A DNA stretch of 64,000 bases from Candidatus Poribacteria bacterium (GTDB lineage: Bacteria; Poribacteria; WGA-4E; WGA-3G), in NCBI GenBank assembly GCA_028820635.1, contig JAPPIG010000082.1, forward strand, positions 104,645 through 168,644, written 5' to 3'. Positions 18,037-26,214 of this stretch are shown in pieces. Both the position numbers and the translations under genes were made by a program. The notes below the pieces were generated by a model. It worked only from the letters and a program-made list of their open reading frames with translations, was not told the DNA's origin and searched no databases. Every line of letters starts with the position of its first letter. Positions within the stretch are counted from its first letter, which is position 1.

Positions 18037-18303
18037 ATGTTTTTCGTCTTTTGTATATTTATTTTACCGATTACAGTTTTACTAATTTTGCTCCTTTCTA
18101 CCCGGCAGAAAACAGACAGTGAATCACCATCAACAGCCCCCATGGAAGTTTGTGCACTCTGCCAAAAAGAATTTCCAATGAACCAATTGGTGGAAAAAGA
18201 GATAGGCACTTACGGTAGAGTTTACTGTTTCTGTGGGGAATGTATCGAAACACTATACAACGAATTTAAAGGTAAAACAGATATAAAACAGGAGAATAAA
18301 TAA
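18037..18303 (+). CDS. small single-span membrane protein with a CxxC pair
   Basis: An 88-aa protein not matched to a named family. Residues 1-22 are one hydrophobic span (MFFVFCIFILPITVLLILLL). The rest is cytoplasmic or exposed and holds VCALCQKEF and YCFCGECIE, together resembling a small zinc-ribbon. AAGGA lies 7 bases before the ATG at 18037. The frame is open from 17956, but the promoter lies within that stretch. The stop codon overlaps the start of the next gene by one base (TAATG), so the two are translationally coupled. A regulatory or metal-binding role linked to the sugar kinase is only a guess. Confidence 0.65.
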   Translation: MFFVFCIFILPITVLLILLLSTRQKTDSESPSTAPMEVCALCQKEFPMNQLVEKEIGTYGRVYCFCGECIETLYNEFKGKTDIKQENK

Positions 18304-19346
18304 TGTATGATTTAGTTACGTTTGGTGAAGCGATGATCCGTCTTACTGCACCAGAGTTTATGCGCTTAGAGCAGGTATCATCCTTGGCAATCACAGCAGG
18401 TGGCGCGGAGATGAACGTCGCTGTGAATGCTGCACAACTCGGCTTAAAAACAGCCTGGGTCTCACGCCTTGTGGATAATTGGTCAGGTCGCTATATCCGC
18501 AACAAAGGGCAGGAACTCGGTGTTGACATGTCCAATATTGTATGGGTGGAATTTGACGGTGTGGGCTTTGAACGGAACGGGTTTTATCATCTTGAAATGG
18601 GGGCAGGTCCCCGAGCGAGCAGTGTTACTTATGACCGTGGACATTCGGCTATCTCTAAGGTTCAAACCGGTGAAATTGATTGGGCATCCATTTTTAGTAA
18701 GGCGCGATGGTTTCATCTGAGCGGTATTACACCTGCTTTGTCGGAATCTGCAGCTGCTGTTTCTGCAGAAGCACTCAAAGCAGCGCGTGCAGCTGGTGTT
18801 ACAACAAGTTATGACCTTAACTTTCGTTCTAAATTGTGGAGTGCAGAGCAAGCGCAAGCGGTAAACCGACCGATGATGGAACATGTTTCTGTTCTTATCG
18901 GAAACGAAGAGGATTTTGAGAAATCCTTGGGGTTCGCTGCAGAAGGCACAACTGAATCGTATAGCAAACTTGAACCTGAGAGTTATAAAGAGGTCGCACA
19001 GCGCGTCAAAGAGGCTTTCCCAAACATTGAAATGATTGGCACAACGTTGCGTGACGCTAAAACCGGCTGGTTAAACGATTGGCGGACACTCCTGTTTGAT
19101 GGCGAAGAATTTTATCTGTCACGCATCTATGAAGATTTAGAATTGGTGGACCGAGTCGGTGGTGGTGATAGTTTCTCATCTGGATTAATCTTTAGTCTAT
19201 TGAATGGAAAATCATCTCAGGATGCAGTTGATTTTGCGGGTGGATATTCCGCCTTAGCACATACCTTCCCAGGCGACTTTAACTGGGCAACGGCAGCGGA
19301 AGCTGAAAAAGCGATGCAGGCGGGGGGCGTGCGTATCAGTCGTTAA
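18303..19346 (+). CDS. kdgK: PfkB-family sugar kinase, 2-dehydro-3-deoxygluconokinase-like
   Basis: Phosphorylates a sugar or sugar acid, most likely 2-keto-3-deoxygluconate, giving KDPG for aldol cleavage. The N-terminal ribokinase motif AGGAEMNVAVNAAQLG lies near residues 32-47. The C-terminal signature VDRVGGGDSFSSG with catalytic Asp lies near residues 282-294. The 347-aa length fits KdgK. AGGAG precedes the start, which overlaps the upstream stop codon. An enolase-type dehydratase at 9628 could supply the substrate, although it is about 8 kb away. The family is secure and the substrate probable. Confidence 0.87.
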   Translation: MYDLVTFGEAMIRLTAPEFMRLEQVSSLAITAGGAEMNVAVNAAQLGLKTAWVSRLVDNWSGRYIRNKGQELGVDMSNIVWVEFDGVGFERNGFYHLEMGAGPRASSVTYDRGHSAISKVQTGEIDWASIFSKARWFHLSGITPALSESAAAVSAEALKAARAAGVTTSYDLNFRSKLWSAEQAQAVNRPMMEHVSVLIGNEEDFEKSLGFAAEGTTESYSKLEPESYKEVAQRVKEAFPNIEMIGTTLRDAKTGWLNDWRTLLFDGEEFYLSRIYEDLELVDRVGGGDSFSSGLIFSLLNGKSSQDAVDFAGGYSALAHTFPGDFNWATAAEAEKAMQAGGVRISR

Positions 19347-19397
19347 GCAGATAAAACTATTGGATAGTCCATCCTAAACTTATATGTATCATCAATA

Positions 19398-19458
19398 GTC
19401 GGGAATCGGAGTTCCCTCCTACAATGTTCTCGGTAGGAGCGATCTCCGAATCGCGACC
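19398..19458. repeat. paired REP-like repeat (family A)
   Basis: gtcgggaatcggagttccct-cctac, a short spacer, then gtaggagcgatctccgaatc-gcgacc. It has the same arrangement and the same flanking 'caatagtcggg' as 2260-2328. Confidence 0.8.
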
Positions 19459-19484
19459 TATAATTTTAGAGTAGATAGACCACT

Positions 19485-20492
19485 ATGCAAAAAATTTTAC
19501 TCTCTCCCATTTTTGAAAATACTGAGTTTGATACCGCGGAACGCCGAGCGGCGTTAGCAGATTTGCAGCAACTGGGTGAGTTAAGCATTCATCCCCGAGA
19601 ACTGACTGCGGAATACGCTGATGGTGTTGTTGGCGTGATTGCAAGCGGAGTGCCCTTTCATGAAAATTTCTATCAAGCGGCGGAATCCCTCCGAATTATT
19701 GCGCGTTGGGGTGTCGGATTCGAAACCGTTAATGTAGACTTGGCGACCAAATACGGGGTCATTGTTACGATTGCTCCTGAACACATGGTGACCGTTGCCG
19801 AATATGCGATTGCACAGTGGTTCGCGACCATGAAGCGAGTCTATACGCTAAATAGAACCTCCCACAGCGGAGATTTTGGACTCATCAAAACCCATGAGGT
19901 GATGAGTTCCACGCTCGGTTTATACGGATTTGGTCGGATTGGGCAAGAAGTTGCACGGCGTGCGCGTCCACTTCTCGGTGAGCACGGACGACTCTTGGTT
20001 TACGATGTTCGTCCGGACATCGCTGAAGTCGCAGCACAATTCGGTGCGGAGGTTGTTGGCACACCGTTGGAACTCTTTGAAGAGAGTGATACTGTCTCGC
20101 TACACCTATCGGGAGCGGAGACCGTTGTAGGCTATGAGGAACTCTGCGCTATGAAACCGCATGCGTCTCTCATCAACCCATCGCGCGGAAACCTTGTTGA
20201 TGACGCTGCAGCCAATCGAGCAGTCAGTGAAAACCGCCTTTGGTATTATGTCGTAGATGATCCAGTGAACGGACCGCGGGCGATCCACAAAGACCACCCG
20301 CGCATCATCTGTACGAATCACAACGCCGGCATGACTGTTGAATCTGGTATTCGGTTGGATCTTCGGACGATTGAACAGGTTACAGACGCAATTCAAGGAC
20401 GTGCACCGGCTTATGTTCTGAATCCAGAAGTGCTGGAGCATCCCAGAGTTAAAGCATTTTGCAAGGATACTTCACAGCCACTTAAACTGTGA
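19485..20492 (+). CDS. D-isomer-specific 2-hydroxyacid dehydrogenase family protein
   Basis: NAD-dependent dehydrogenase of the phosphoglycerate dehydrogenase superfamily (335 aa). The Rossmann motif LGLYGFGRIGQEVARRA begins near residue 144 and ends with the NAD-selective Asp in LLVYDVRPD. The catalytic Arg is in INPSRGNLVDDAA and the catalytic His in TNHNAGMT. The usual Glu of the DVFxxEP block is replaced by Asp in YVVDDPVNGP, a conservative change that may alter activity. No strong Shine-Dalgarno is visible. It lies downstream of a REP pair and ends 1 base before the convergent methyltransferase. The substrate is unknown. Confidence 0.85.
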   Translation: MQKILLSPIFENTEFDTAERRAALADLQQLGELSIHPRELTAEYADGVVGVIASGVPFHENFYQAAESLRIIARWGVGFETVNVDLATKYGVIVTIAPEHMVTVAEYAIAQWFATMKRVYTLNRTSHSGDFGLIKTHEVMSSTLGLYGFGRIGQEVARRARPLLGEHGRLLVYDVRPDIAEVAAQFGAEVVGTPLELFEESDTVSLHLSGAETVVGYEELCAMKPHASLINPSRGNLVDDAAANRAVSENRLWYYVVDDPVNGPRAIHKDHPRIICTNHNAGMTVESGIRLDLRTIEQVTDAIQGRAPAYVLNPEVLEHPRVKAFCKDTSQPLKL

Positions 20493-20493
20493 C

Positions 20494-21615
20494 CTAATCT
20501 TTTTCAAGCAAGAAAAGGAATTCTCGATTCGGTTTTTCGGCAGCGTTCACCCATTCGTTTGTCCATTTCATACCTGCCATGACGTTCCGTTTGTAATTCA
20601 TTTCAACAACAGCGAGGAGTTTGCCGTTTTTTTCCATGACTTCGTTTAGTTCTTCGGCAGTAGCACGCCCACCAGAACTGTAGGACAAAATAATCCAACG
20701 CGCTTGTGTCCCACGAATCAGTTCTGCTATTGCTTCAACAGCAATAAAACGACCGTTTGTGTCACGTCGGAACTCCTCAAATACGGATGCAGAAAGTTGA
20801 TCGGAAGTGTCCTTCCGCCGTTTTGCCTTACCGAAAAGCGTCGGTTTGTCAAAGAGAATAACACTTTTCCAGAGATGGTAGTATGCTGCATATCTCACAC
20901 GAGATGGCGGCATTTTTTCATTGTTTGAACCATAGGGTGGATCGAAGTATGCAAGGTCTGCTGAGACGTTTGAGACAAGTTCAAAAATGTCGGTTTGGTA
21001 GACTTCGTGGTTTCCTGCTGATGTAAAGACTTTTGGCACTTCAAGCACGAGTTCTTTATAGGAGCGCGGTGACCAATCTTTGAGATAGGCGGAACAATGA
21101 CCTAAGGTACTATCAACCTTATCAAGAGCAAGAATTAAACTTGTTAAGGCTACCGCTTTATCAACAGTATCAAGGTTGAGATTTTCAATTTCCTGCCGAA
21201 TCGCATCTAATTTACGGGTATTATGTAACTGCCACGGTTTTTTGAGTCCATCTGTTTGGATTGCGCACCCGTCGTTGACATTTCCGCCATAATGTTCTGT
21301 GAACCATCCATCAATCGGTGGAACAGCGTTTAGGTGGTCAATAAGGGGTTGGTATTCAGCTTGCGGTTTTGTGTTGAGAAGGTAGCAAGTCCCAAAAACT
21401 TCTGACCACGGGGCAATATCGTTGCATATCACGGAGTAGCCGAGTTTGGCAAATGCTTGTGAGACGCGGGTTGTGCCTGCAAAACCGTCTAAGATTGTTT
21501 TGGCGTCAACTTTTTGGGTGAGTTGGAGTATTTGTGGGATGAGTTTTAGTTTGGAGCCAGCGTACTTTATGCCTTCTGTGGTGGGGAGATGAAAACCTGG
21601 AAGGTATTGTTGCAT
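20494..21615 (-). CDS. D12-class adenine-specific DNA methyltransferase
   Basis: Probable N6-adenine DNA methyltransferase. It has the N-terminal SAM-binding region KYAGSKLKLIPQIL with LDGFAGTTRVSQAFAKLGY, and the catalytic motif AYFDPPYGSNNE. About 373 aa from the chosen start. The frame is open to 21741, overlapping the upstream nuclease gene. The ATG at 21615 lies 4 bases after that gene's stop, while the ATG at 21663 is a possible overlapping start. Neither has a good Shine-Dalgarno. The adjacent upstream gene is a NucS/RecB-like nuclease on the same strand, which suggests a restriction-modification pair. The target site is unknown. Confidence 0.82.
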   Translation of the reverse strand: MQQYLPGFHLPTTEGIKYAGSKLKLIPQILQLTQKVDAKTILDGFAGTTRVSQAFAKLGYSVICNDIAPWSEVFGTCYLLNTKPQAEYQPLIDHLNAVPPIDGWFTEHYGGNVNDGCAIQTDGLKKPWQLHNTRKLDAIRQEIENLNLDTVDKAVALTSLILALDKVDSTLGHCSAYLKDWSPRSYKELVLEVPKVFTSAGNHEVYQTDIFELVSNVSADLAYFDPPYGSNNEKMPPSRVRYAAYYHLWKSVILFDKPTLFGKAKRRKDTSDQLSASVFEEFRRDTNGRFIAVEAIAELIRGTQARWIILSYSSGGRATAEELNEVMEKNGKLLAVVEMNYKRNVMAGMKWTNEWVNAAEKPNREFLFLLEKD

Positions 21616-21619
21616 GGAT

Positions 21620-22609
21620 TTATGTTGGGTTTTCTGCCACGGATTCTGCTTGGTTAACGTCATCGTTTTCTTTAATTTTATCCTTTTCTGGATCATATAG
21701 ACGATATTTTCCCCTTGATACCCACCAGTATCTATCTTCACCTATGGGATATTTTCGTCGTTTAGAAAAGTTAACACAAGAACCTCTTATCAGGCGTCTT
21801 ACTCTACTTAAAAGGAAATCAGGATGCTTATTCTCAACGGTTCGTTCAATGTCTATGGGAGAGAATGTGACATTCAGATCACCATCTGTAAATTCCTGAA
21901 CTGCTTTCCATACAATCTGTTCTACTGGTTCATCGCTCGGAGGTCGCGGAGAAGAGGAAGACTTTCTCCGGGATTTATTAGGTCCAGCAAACTGCTCATC
22001 TCCAACAATTGTTTCTGTACTAACGACAATTTCACCTAACTCTGTCTGGAATATGGAGACAACTATGCAGGTGACATCTATACCGTGTGAAGCTCGGAGG
22101 AAACGGCAGACACGTGTGACTCGCTCTGGTATCTCTTCTGCGACTATGAATAGACGCAATGTGCGATTGAGCGGAGGGAATTCGTCTGTCTCAGGCATAT
22201 CAAATACTGCCCTAAAGACTTCATCAAAAGTTTTGCCTTCAAACTCACCCCGAGTTCGAAAGTAATTTTCAGCTATCTCACGAATCTCTGATTCCGAAAG
22301 TTGCTCTGCCCACGCAGCATAGTCAAGCAGTTGTGCCACTACCTCACGTGGAGTCCGCCCTTTTTTTAGTTCAACGATGACGAGGTTCCCTTGAAAGTCA
22401 ACTCCAAGTAGGTCAGAATACATGGTGTTTTCTTCATCTGTAACACTCGTTTGCCGACCAATCCAAAGAAAATCCTCTTGAGCAAGAGTCTGTCGCGGAC
22501 TATTCTCAAGCCAATCTTCCAGATGGCTTTCAAGTTCCAAATTGGTTTCTTGTGCAATGACGAGTTCAGCGTTAGAGATATCGTCACCTTCTAATCTAAA
22601 AATAGGCAT
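21620..22609 (-). CDS. PD-(D/E)XK nuclease-like protein (NucS/DUF91 type)
   Basis: A 329-aa protein with a nuclease core resembling endonuclease NucS/DUF91. The motif DLLGVDFQGNLVIVELKKG (residues about 68-86) supplies the D...ExK catalytic set, followed by VVAQLLDYAAW with the usual Gln and Tyr. The C-terminal part (after about 220) is Ser- and charge-rich, then has a separate conserved-looking segment (ENKHPDFLLSRVRRLIRGSCVN) ending in RYWWVSRGKYRLYDP. The second half resembles a DNA-binding or sensor domain but is not recognised. It is directly upstream of a DNA methyltransferase. Either restriction or DNA repair is possible. Confidence 0.7.
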   Translation of the reverse strand: MPIFRLEGDDISNAELVIAQETNLELESHLEDWLENSPRQTLAQEDFLWIGRQTSVTDEENTMYSDLLGVDFQGNLVIVELKKGRTPREVVAQLLDYAAWAEQLSESEIREIAENYFRTRGEFEGKTFDEVFRAVFDMPETDEFPPLNRTLRLFIVAEEIPERVTRVCRFLRASHGIDVTCIVVSIFQTELGEIVVSTETIVGDEQFAGPNKSRRKSSSSPRPPSDEPVEQIVWKAVQEFTDGDLNVTFSPIDIERTVENKHPDFLLSRVRRLIRGSCVNFSKRRKYPIGEDRYWWVSRGKYRLYDPEKDKIKENDDVNQAESVAENPT

Positions 22610-22613
22610 TGTT

Positions 22614-22946
22614 TTACACTTGTACCTCCATTAGTTCTGGAACGTGTTCATCTTCATAATTCTCAATAAGGATACTAATGAAATCCATCACTGCAGCTAA
22701 CAAGTGGTTCTCATCTTCACCAACCACATCAATCAGGTCATCTAAGATTTTCACAAGTTCTTGGTAATCACCGTCTGTCAGTGAGGCAAAGAGATGAGTC
22801 TCACTTTCACCAACTGCTTCAATCAGATTTTTCACGGCAGTTATTATGGGTAGAGAGACAGACACAGTATTTGGAGTTGATGGTTCAAGTTTTTGTAGTA
22901 CCGATAGCCCGTTTGAACTCTCTTTAATCTGTTGCTCTTTTATCAT
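22614..22946 (-). CDS. putative antitoxin partner of HigB, lacking an HTH domain
   Basis: A 110-aa acidic protein that begins 3 bases after the HigB-like toxin stop codon, with AAGGAG 6 bases before its ATG, so the two are co-translated. The segment FISILIENYEDEHVPEL resembles the N-terminal half of COG5499-type HigA antitoxins (LATLIEDYEEKHYP). The usual C-terminal helix-turn-helix is missing. Residues about 40-58 (LIEAVGESETHLFASLTD) and 70-86 (LIDVVGEDENHLLAAVMD) are an internal duplication. The nuclease gene begins 4 bases downstream. The antitoxin role is inferred from position and the short match. Confidence 0.65.
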   Translation of the reverse strand: MIKEQQIKESSNGLSVLQKLEPSTPNTVSVSLPIITAVKNLIEAVGESETHLFASLTDGDYQELVKILDDLIDVVGEDENHLLAAVMDFISILIENYEDEHVPELMEVQV

Positions 22947-22949
22947 GGG

Positions 22950-23249
22950 TCACTCCTTCCATTTTCCTGCCTCATACTCGGCATGTGTTAGGACATTACG
23001 AATGTAGACTTTTTGTCTGTTATAGTGTATAGCAGTGATTAGGCGTGCCGCGGTTTTACCACCAATGTTAAAGACTGTAAACTTACCGACTTGATCCACT
23101 GCATGAGATGGAAACATCTGCAGTAGTTCATGAGGTGTACGAAACGTGTTTTGCTTCATTTTTCTGTACCAACGGTCAAGTGCTGGCTTAGCAGTCTTAT
23201 CTTTTAGTTCAACGAACTCGTTTAGTCGTTTTCGCGTAATAATATGCAT
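22950..23249 (-). CDS. higB: HigB-type toxin (mRNA interferase, RelE superfamily)
   Basis: A 99-aa protein that fits the HigB_toxin family. It has the conserved FNIGGKTAARLITAIHYNRQKVYIRNVLTHAEYEAGKW core (positions about 57-96), including the family's IxxVLTHAEYD/E-xGxW ending. HigB toxins bind the ribosome and cut mRNA. In this subgroup the toxin gene comes first and the antitoxin second, as here. The downstream partner is atypical. The upstream neighbour is a sugar isomerase gene, so the toxin pair begins a separate unit that continues into the nuclease and methyltransferase genes. Confidence 0.85.
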   Translation of the reverse strand: MHIITRKRLNEFVELKDKTAKPALDRWYRKMKQNTFRTPHELLQMFPSHAVDQVGKFTVFNIGGKTAARLITAIHYNRQKVYIRNVLTHAEYEAGKWKE

Positions 23250-23327
23250 CCTATATTTCTATTACCGTAAACGGGAAATCCGACGATAAATCTCTGCCAT
23301 CTCAGTCTTATTAAATTGCCTGCAGGT

Positions 23328-24191
23328 TCATCGTACAAAGCAAGAAAGGAATTCATGAGAACGGAGCAGTCCTTCGGATTCTGCTTCCCATGACTGCCAA
23401 TAACGGTAATCTTCCAACTCAACGCTAAAGATACCGTCAAACCCTTCGTCTTCAAGACGTTGCACGACTTTCAGCCAATCCACAACACCATCGCCGGGAA
23501 TCGTGTATCGCCACCAATCTTCACCGAACCCACGGGGACCTTGAAAACTCGGCCCCAAATTGCCGTGCAGGTACATCGCTTCCTCATCAAAAGCGGTATC
23601 TTTTCCGTGAACGTGTTTCACATAAGAAGCAAATTCATTAAGTGCGCGGATATGGTCAATACCAATTCTAACAAGGTGTGACGGGTCATAGTTGAGACCT
23701 AAACCAGAAGAAGGACACTCAGCAAACATCGCACGCCACATTTCAGGTGTACATCCGAGCGCTGGGTACGTAGGTGCGCCGCCGGGCCAGCCTTCAACAG
23801 CAATCGTTACACCTTTGGACTCAGCGAATTCTGCAATAGGTGGCACGGTATTTTTCCATATATCAAAGTTTTTTGCCCGTCCGAGGCTTGCGTCTTCAGG
23901 GACAAAGACACAAAACATAATGTGCACATCGTTGTCTGCGGCGGCTTGGATAGCTGATTTTGCTTTTTCTGCACCAGATTTCTGTGTAGACTTCTTTGCA
24001 CTGAGCAGCTCGCGAGTGCCAGGCAAATCTGCTGTCCCAATTTCTAATCCAGCATCCCGTGCAGTTTTTACAACTTCTGGGGTTGCTTCACCAATATCAA
24101 TTGCTTCAAATCCGTTATCGGCACACCATTTACAGAAATCCGCGAACGGCATTTGGCGGGCTGTGCCGGGAATACGTAGACCTATTTTCAT
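23328..24191 (-). CDS. sugar phosphate isomerase/epimerase (AP-endonuclease-2 TIM barrel)
   Basis: A xylose-isomerase-like TIM-barrel protein of 287 aa. Metal-ligand positions can be inferred from IAVEGWP (Glu), NYDPSHLVRIG (Asp/His), KHVHGKD (His) and FSVELEDY (Glu). These proteins usually isomerise or epimerise ketoses or inosose derivatives. AGGAA lies 6 bases before the ATG. It is a single gene on the minus strand, followed by the HigB locus and preceded by an interrupted REP repeat. It is unrelated in detail to the second such gene at 60158. The substrate is unknown. Confidence 0.83.
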   Translation of the reverse strand: MKIGLRIPGTARQMPFADFCKWCADNGFEAIDIGEATPEVVKTARDAGLEIGTADLPGTRELLSAKKSTQKSGAEKAKSAIQAAADNDVHIMFCVFVPEDASLGRAKNFDIWKNTVPPIAEFAESKGVTIAVEGWPGGAPTYPALGCTPEMWRAMFAECPSSGLGLNYDPSHLVRIGIDHIRALNEFASYVKHVHGKDTAFDEEAMYLHGNLGPSFQGPRGFGEDWWRYTIPGDGVVDWLKVVQRLEDEGFDGIFSVELEDYRYWQSWEAESEGLLRSHEFLSCFVR

Positions 24192-24244
24192 ATAAATTTC
24201 CTATTGTTTAATGTCTGAACAAGGTTATTTAGTTTTAACCAAAA

Positions 24245-24304
24245 GTCGCGACCAGCGAATCAACGCCAAATACGCGTGTGGTATTTGGCGGGTCGCTCCT
24301 ACAG
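24245..24304. repeat. family A palindrome interrupted by a 35-nt hairpin unit
   Basis: gtcgcgaccag ... ggtcgctcctac are the right-hand parts of the palindrome at 11022-11065, where they are separated only by 'ga'. Here a 35-nt unit sits between them. Confidence 0.8.
24256..24290. repeat. 35-nt AATCAACG hairpin unit, copy 2
   Basis: cgaatcaacg followed by stem cgccaaatac / gtatttggcg (10 bp) with a 7-nt loop. It has the same geometry as copy 1 although the stem sequence differs, i.e. compensatory change. Confidence 0.8.
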
Positions 24305-24328
24305 AAGAGGGATACAAGACAAATTAAC

Positions 24329-25549
24329 CTAAAATCCCATTAGTCCACAACAGCGGCGACATACTGGCATCGGTCCATCTGTGCTAATGGACTGACGGAA
24401 TTTTATTGCTTTCTGGTTATTCCACATATCAACAACCTTATCATCTTTGATGTTGCCGATGATGTAGTCATGGTAATCTCTGCAGAGACTAACGTCGCCA
24501 TTGCTATCAATTTCCAAAGTCATGAAGATACTAACACATTGGTTGTAACCAAAGGTTTGCTCATGGTCAGTATAATAGCGCTGAATTTCTCCTTTTGAAT
24601 TTAGACGTGGCATCATCACAGGTGGACATCGCTTCTGCTCTTCAGAGAGATTCTCCATCTCTTCAAACCGATCCAGAATTACACCGTGGTCAAAATCGTG
24701 CCATGTACCAATCCATCCATAATGCGTTTGTGGTTTGAAACCGAAACGTTTCTCAAAGTCCTCCGTGTGTTCCTGAGCAGATTCAGCATCTATCCACCAT
24801 GTCAAATAGAAGATTTGCGCGTCAGCATATTGGCTGGTGAACTTGTAGAGATCAACGACAACATCAATGTTATACATCGTGACACAGCTAAGCGGGATAA
24901 TATAAGGAAAATTTTGGTTTCTCCTTTCTTTCTCTGCACTGAGGGTTTCCAATGCTGCCTTAACATCCTTGAAGTTGTCATAGTTTTCAGTAACACCGGG
25001 GCGCTGTGTATTGTGGATTTCTTCATTTGGTCCATCAACGCTTAGGTAGATAATTTTGCATGTTTCCAAGATGTCATCCGCGCGTCTTGCGATGTTAGTC
25101 GCGTTGCTAACAAGAGAAATGGGCATCCCTTTTTCTTTGATGTAGTGCATTAATTCAATGATACCCGGATAAAGCATCGGTTCGCCACCCCAGATGTACC
25201 ATACAGGCGACCAACCCGCATCCACAACCTGGTCAACGAGGTTTTTATACACTTCTACAGGCACTTCACGTTGTTTTAATTCTTTGAGGGATTTGTCAAG
25301 TAGATATCCATTATCTCCCCACTGACCACAGGAATGACAACGCAGATTGCACATATCTGTAATGCGGAGACTAACTAACTGAACATCATCGCCTTTACCA
25401 TGCTTTGCACCAAATGGGTGACGCAAATTAAATGATTCCTTAGCAAACTGGTAGCGCATGAAATTGCGCGATGTGCGCCAGTCTTCTGATATAGCGGTTG
25501 CAAGTTGATTGACCAAGAACCGCGATGAAATTCGACTTCTTAATGCCAT
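24329..25549 (-). CDS. radical SAM protein with SPASM-like C-terminus
   Basis: Radical S-adenosylmethionine enzyme of about 406 aa. The 4Fe-4S motif CNLRCHSC (CxxxCxxC) lies near residue 72, in TDMCNLRCHSCGQWG. The SAM-binding GGEP box is in IWGGEPMLYPG. The C-terminal region has Cys residues (CPPVM, NQCVSIF, SLCRDYHDY, CRRCCGLMGF) that fit a SPASM domain binding extra iron-sulfur clusters. Such enzymes often modify peptides or proteins, or act in cofactor synthesis. AAGGAG precedes the ATG at 25549. The frame can be opened to 25576 but without a ribosome site. No peptide substrate gene is visible nearby. Confidence 0.87.
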   Translation of the reverse strand: MALRSRISSRFLVNQLATAISEDWRTSRNFMRYQFAKESFNLRHPFGAKHGKGDDVQLVSLRITDMCNLRCHSCGQWGDNGYLLDKSLKELKQREVPVEVYKNLVDQVVDAGWSPVWYIWGGEPMLYPGIIELMHYIKEKGMPISLVSNATNIARRADDILETCKIIYLSVDGPNEEIHNTQRPGVTENYDNFKDVKAALETLSAEKERRNQNFPYIIPLSCVTMYNIDVVVDLYKFTSQYADAQIFYLTWWIDAESAQEHTEDFEKRFGFKPQTHYGWIGTWHDFDHGVILDRFEEMENLSEEQKRCPPVMMPRLNSKGEIQRYYTDHEQTFGYNQCVSIFMTLEIDSNGDVSLCRDYHDYIIGNIKDDKVVDMWNNQKAIKFRQSISTDGPMPVCRRCCGLMGF

Positions 25550-25600
25550 TAATACTCCTTTCTGTATTATGTGCAAGATTTTAGAATTACCTGGATTTTC

Positions 25601-25672
25601 TGCACCAGCGAGGTTAGGAAGAAATCAACGGTATAAACGCCTGTAGGCGTTCCCCGCCTCGCCTACTGGGTG
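25601..25672. repeat. family E repeat interrupted by a 35-nt hairpin unit
   Basis: tgcaccagcgaggttaggaa and gcctcgcctactgggtg flank the unit and are partly inverted (cgagg / cctcg). Confidence 0.6.
25621..25655. repeat. 35-nt AATCAACG hairpin unit, copy 3
   Basis: gaaatcaacg + gtataaacgcc tgta ggcgttcccc. It is nearly identical to the inner unit of copy 4. Confidence 0.75.
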
Positions 25673-25704
25673 AATGTGTCTTTTTGATTTTTTATTTAGC
25701 ATAA

Positions 25705-26118
25705 TTAGGATTCGTCATCTGACTGGACAAGCGTAAGTGCTGCCGAATTGAGACAGTAACGTTTGCCTGTTGGTCTGGGCCCATCATTAAAGACGTGTCC
25801 CAAATGTGCGTCGCAACGGCTGCAAACGACTTCGGTCCGTGGCATGAAAAAGATGCTGAAATCCGATTTTGTCTCAACAGAATCAGAGGCAACAGGTTCC
25901 CAAAAACTGGGCCATCCTGTGCCAGAATCGTATTTAGTTTCAGAGGTAAAAAGTGGACTTCCACAGCAGATACAGTGATAAGTGCCTTGTTCTTTGCAAT
26001 CATGGTATTTGCCCGTAAAAGCGCGCTCAGTCCCTTTTTTTCGAGTTACTTTATATTCTTCAGGTGAAAGTTGTTCTTTCCACTCTTTATCTGATTTCGT
26101 TATTTTTTCTACACCCAT
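25705..26118 (-). CDS. msrB: peptide-methionine (R)-S-oxide reductase
   Basis: Reduces R-methionine sulfoxide in proteins back to methionine, an oxidative-damage repair enzyme. The zinc Cys pairs are in CICCGSP and CSRCDAHLG. The catalytic Cys is in [10 protein letters not shown]. The motif [13 protein letters not shown] is diagnostic. The length is 137 aa from the ATG at 26118, which has GAGGAG 6 bases upstream. The frame continues to 26175 without a ribosome site. It stands alone between two interrupted repeats. The call is secure. Confidence 0.95.
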   Translation of the reverse strand: MGVEKITKSDKEWKEQLSPEEYKVTRKKGTERAFTGKYHDCKEQGTYHCICCGSPLFTSETKYDSGTGWPSFWEPVASDSVETKSDFSIFFMPRTEVVCSRCDAHLGHVFNDGPRPTGKRYCLNSAALTLVQSDDES

Positions 26119-26214
26119 TTTTCGCTCCTCAAATTTCTTGATGTATACTATCACATATTTTGGCAAAAAATGCAAGAATGTTTTATAGTTCTAAATTTAT
26201 AGGTATTAGCAATA

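Noticed and set aside
23692-24195. 167-codon plus-strand ORF opposite the isomerase gene
   Set aside because: It is antisense to a clear TIM-barrel gene and its composition is that of a shadow frame.
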